Shown: one piece after another, positions 61,512 through 64,000 of the stretch | Numbering within the stretch: position 1 is the stretch's first letter | Layout: each line of letters opens with the position of its first letter | NCBI GenBank assembly: GCA_963768025.1 | Contig: CAVYGM010000010.1 | Span: forward strand, 62,001 to 126,000 | Direction of reading: 5' to 3' | Length of the DNA stretch: 64,000 bases | Source: CAVYGM01 sp963768025 | GTDB lineage: Bacteria > Bacteroidota > Bacteroidia > Cytophagales > Spirosomataceae | Position numbers and translations under genes: made by a program | The notes under the pieces: model-generated | Databases searched by the model: none | Seen by the model: the letters and a program-made list of their open reading frames with translations, nothing else | Told to the model about the DNA's origin: nothing

Positions 61512-63716
61512 ATGGTAAAAACTTTAAGCAACAAAACAGTAAAGGCATCTCCCCGTGTCAATAGAACCGTGTATCCGGGAGATCCCTATCCCCTGGGCGC
61601 TACCTGGGATGGAAAAGGCGTAAACTTTGCCCTTTACTCCGAAAATGCCACCGCCGTTGAACTTTGCTTATTCGATAGCACCAAGGACAAAACAGAATCC
61701 GCCCGGATTCGGGTCAGGGAGGTATCCCATTATGTATGGCATGTGTACATACCCGACCTTAGTCCTGGGCAACTCTACGGGTACCGCGTGTATGGCCCGT
61801 ACGACCCTGTGAACTCCCACCGGTTCAACCCCAATAAACTCCTCATTGACCCCTATGCCAAGGCCATTGCGGGTACCATTCAATGGCATGATTCGATATT
61901 TGGCTACGAAGTTGGTCATCCTGACGAAGATTTGAGTTTCAGCGACCTCGACAGCGCCCCATACATGCCCAAATCTGTGGTCGTAGATCATCACTTTGAT
62001 TGGGAAGGCGACGAATTCCCACGGATCCCCTACCATAAATCTATAATTTATGAAATGCACGTGAAGGGTTTTACCCAACTGCATCCCGACATCCCCGAGG
62101 CTATTAGGGGAACTTACGCGGCCATTACCCATCCCGTTACGATCAACTACTTTAAGCAGCTGGGCATTACGGCCATTGAGCTTATGCCTATTCATCATTT
62201 TGTATCGGATCGACACCTTCAGGAGAAGGAGATGACCAACTACTGGGGCTATAATTCCATTGGTTTCTTTGCTCCGGACGTACGCTATTCAAGTACCGAT
62301 GGCATGGGCGACCAGGTCAGGGAGTTTAAACAAATGGTAAAAGAGCTGCACCGGGAGGGCATAGAGGTGATCCTGGATGTAGTGTACAACCACACCGCCG
62401 AAGGCAACCACCTGGGCCCCACGCTTTCGTTCCGGGGCATTGACAACGCTGCCTATTACAGGCATACCGACGACAAGCGTTACTTCATGGACTATACCGG
62501 GACGGGCAATACCCTCAACGCTCAGCTGCCTAACGTGCTGCGGCTAATAATGGATAGCCTGCGCTACTGGATTCTGGAAATGCGCGTGGATGGTTTCCGG
62601 TTTGACCTGGCCTCTACTCTGGCGCGTGAGCTCCACGAGGTAGATCGCCTGAGTGCGTTTTTTGACATTATCCATCAGGATCCGGTCATATCCCAAACCA
62701 AGCTCATCGCCGAACCCTGGGATATCGGCGAAGGAGGCTACCAGGTGGGGAAGTTCCCTCCCGGCTGGGCCGAATGGAACGGGAAGTACCGCGACTGCGT
62801 CCGCGATTACTGGCGCGGAGCGGATAGTATCCTGGCCGAATTTGCCGAGCGTTTTACGGGTAGTTCGGATCTATACCGGGAAGACTACCGGCAACCAACG
62901 GCGAGCGTCAATTTTGTGACCGCCCACGACGGCTTCACCCTCAACGACATGGTTTCGTACAACGAGAAACATAACGAAGCCAACGGGGAGAACAATATGG
63001 ATGGCGAAAGCCACAACCGCTCGTGGAATTGTGGGGTGGAGGGCCCAACGCACGATCCGGTGATCATGGCTTTGCGACAGAAACAGAAGCGAAACTTCCT
63101 GACTACGCTTTTCCTGTCCCAGGGAGTACCGATGCTGGTAGCCGGGGATGAGTTTGGCCGCACCCAGGGTGGCAACAACAACGCCTACTGCCAGGACAAT
63201 GAAGTGTCGTGGCTGGACTGGAAAGGGATGGACCATTCCTTACTGGCGTATACCAAAAAGTTGATTCAACTACGCCGAAAGCACCCCTCTTTTCGCCGCC
63301 GCCGCTGGTTTCAGGGAGTACCCATCAAGGGCGCCGGCCTGGAAGATATCTCCTGGTTTCTGCCCAATGGGGTCGAGATGCCCGACGAAAACTGGAACCA
63401 CAGCTATGCCAAGTCATTGGCGATTTTTCTGAACGGGCGCGGGATTCGCTGCGTCGGCCCCAGGGGCGAAACGATTACCGACGATAGTTTTTACCTGATT
63501 TTTAACGCGCACTACGAACCGCTGAAATTTGTGTTGCCCCCAAGAAAATACGGCGATTTCTGGGAAAAAATTCTGGACACAAGTGAGGATTGTATCGACG
63601 AGAAAGGTCAGATTTTCAAACCCGGAGACACTATTCAGGTTGATAGTCGCTCCGTTGTCTTACTAAAGTATCCACTTGAAAGAAAGGAATATGAATTCAA
63701 TAACCACAAACGCTAG
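61512..63716 (+). CDS. glgX: Glycogen debranching enzyme GlgX/TreX
   Basis: GlgX/TreX hydrolyses alpha-1,6 branch points of glycogen. The 734-residue GH13 protein starts at ATG 61512 and has an N-terminal carbohydrate-binding module (CBM48; PYPLGATWDGKGVNFALYSENAT). The GH13 catalytic barrel has DVVYNHTAEGNHLGP, the nucleophile region MRVDGFRFDLAS, the acid/base region LIAEPWDIGEGGYQVGKFP and the HD of FVTAHDGFTLNDMVSYN. A C-terminal beta-domain closes the protein. It overlaps treZ by 26 bp, which indicates the TreX role in trehalose synthesis from glycogen as well as in glycogen degradation. Confidence 0.94.
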   Translation: MVKTLSNKTVKASPRVNRTVYPGDPYPLGATWDGKGVNFALYSENATAVELCLFDSTKDKTESARIRVREVSHYVWHVYIPDLSPGQLYGYRVYGPYDPVNSHRFNPNKLLIDPYAKAIAGTIQWHDSIFGYEVGHPDEDLSFSDLDSAPYMPKSVVVDHHFDWEGDEFPRIPYHKSIIYEMHVKGFTQLHPDIPEAIRGTYAAITHPVTINYFKQLGITAIELMPIHHFVSDRHLQEKEMTNYWGYNSIGFFAPDVRYSSTDGMGDQVREFKQMVKELHREGIEVILDVVYNHTAEGNHLGPTLSFRGIDNAAYYRHTDDKRYFMDYTGTGNTLNAQLPNVLRLIMDSLRYWILEMRVDGFRFDLASTLARELHEVDRLSAFFDIIHQDPVISQTKLIAEPWDIGEGGYQVGKFPPGWAEWNGKYRDCVRDYWRGADSILAEFAERFTGSSDLYREDYRQPTASVNFVTAHDGFTLNDMVSYNEKHNEANGENNMDGESHNRSWNCGVEGPTHDPVIMALRQKQKRNFLTTLFLSQGVPMLVAGDEFGRTQGGNNNAYCQDNEVSWLDWKGMDHSLLAYTKKLIQLRRKHPSFRRRRWFQGVPIKGAGLEDISWFLPNGVEMPDENWNHSYAKSLAIFLNGRGIRCVGPRGETITDDSFYLIFNAHYEPLKFVLPPRKYGDFWEKILDTSEDCIDEKGQIFKPGDTIQVDSRSVVLLKYPLERKEYEFNNHKR

Positions 63717-64000
63717 AACACTGGGGGTGAACTTCAACGAAACTGGCGAAGCCAGCGTAGTCGTGTGGGCTCCCGAAGCCAAAACCATTGACTTACTAGT
63801 AGCCGATACGCGTCTGGCTCTGTCCCAGACAGAGCTAGGCTACTGGGAGCTGAATTCCACTTCCATCAAACCGGGCGACCTGTATCAATTTTTATTGGAT
63901 GGCACCGACACCTACCCCGATCCAGCTTCGCTGGGGCAGCCACAAGGGGTACACGGGCCTTCCCAGGCGGTAAACCTCGGGATTTTTGCCTGGAACGATG
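63691..64000 (+). CDS. treZ: Malto-oligosyltrehalose trehalohydrolase, N-terminal part (runs off the window)
   Basis: TreZ releases trehalose from maltooligosyl trehalose made by TreY. The visible 103 residues form the N-terminal E-set/CBM48-type domain: LGVNFNETGEASVVVWAPEA, then GDLYQFLLDGTDTYPDPAS and QPQGVHGPSQAV, the signature that leads into the GH13 barrel in TreZ. ATG 63691 overlaps glgX by 26 bp, so the two are translated together. A treY gene is expected beyond the window. Confidence 0.9.
   Translation, partial: MNSITTNARTLGVNFNETGEASVVVWAPEAKTIDLLVADTRLALSQTELGYWELNSTSIKPGDLYQFLLDGTDTYPDPASLGQPQGVHGPSQAVNLGIFAWND

Noticed and set aside
1..64000. CRISPR arrays, tRNA or rRNA genes, prophage or IS elements
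   Set aside because: No regularly spaced direct repeats of CRISPR length, no cloverleaf tRNA-like sequences, no rRNA stretches and no transposase or integrase genes were recognised by eye. Weak tRNA genes could be missed without a search tool.

Overview
The window is about 64 kb of chromosome from a Bacteroidota bacterium, most likely order Cytophagales (Spirosomaceae-like). The evidence is a SusC-type TonB-dependent receptor, a fused SecDF, a 7TMR-DISM sensor kinase, LytTR and LuxR regulators, a CrtA-type carotenoid monooxygenase, a regulatory-domain-free LeuA, TAnnTTTG -7 promoter elements and weak Shine-Dalgarno signals. No rRNA, tRNA, CRISPR array, insertion sequence or prophage was seen.

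Layout. 1-5 kb: truncated susC, a divergent DeoR-type regulator and a large FAD/Fe-S oxidoreductase. 5-6.6 kb: a three-gene HipB/HipS/HipT-like toxin-antitoxin module with three evenly spaced palindromic operators. 6.6-11.5 kb: MFS transporter, ArfB ribosome-rescue hydrolase, GNAT acetyltransferase, HtrA-like protease, CrtA-like monooxygenase and a small membrane protein. 11.7-21 kb: SecDF, two amino-acid transporters, a double-ABC ATPase and the pyruvate dehydrogenase E1 beta subunit. 21-34 kb: a beta-propeller/phosphoesterase lipoprotein, a LytTR/LuxR/7TMR kinase signalling locus, a GH130 glycosidase, a 5'-nucleotidase and an M16 peptidase pair. 34.6-54.2 kb: a long minus-strand branched-chain amino-acid region, in transcription order ilvD-ilvB-ilvN, three cell-envelope genes (methyltransferase and two membrane glycosyltransferases), ilvC, ilvA, an AraC regulator, DUF4160/DUF2442, leuC, a GxxExxY cassette, leuD, a citramalate-synthase-like gene, leuB and leuA. 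54.6-64 kb: murQ, an alcohol dehydrogenase, a Dabb protein, an SGNH hydrolase with a histidine kinase, glutamate dehydrogenase, a DksA/TraR-like protein and the start of a glgX-treZ trehalose operon.

How it works together. ilvBN, ilvC, ilvD and ilvA with leuABCD can make valine, isoleucine and leucine, and a citramalate-synthase-like enzyme may offer a second route to 2-oxobutanoate. The region seems to be controlled by transcription attenuation. A textbook leader peptide, antiterminator and terminator lie ahead of ilvD. A terminator with an overlapping short reading frame precedes leuA, and a third, weaker candidate precedes ilvA.

Notable oddities. Seven genes carry eleven single-base frameshifts (ten insertions, one deletion). 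Correcting each restores a protein of normal family length, which points to sequence errors as much as to decay. An octamer repeat (TGAATGAG-like) recurs in at least four intergenic spots. A GxxExxY gene flanked by imperfect inverted repeats sits between leuC and leuD.
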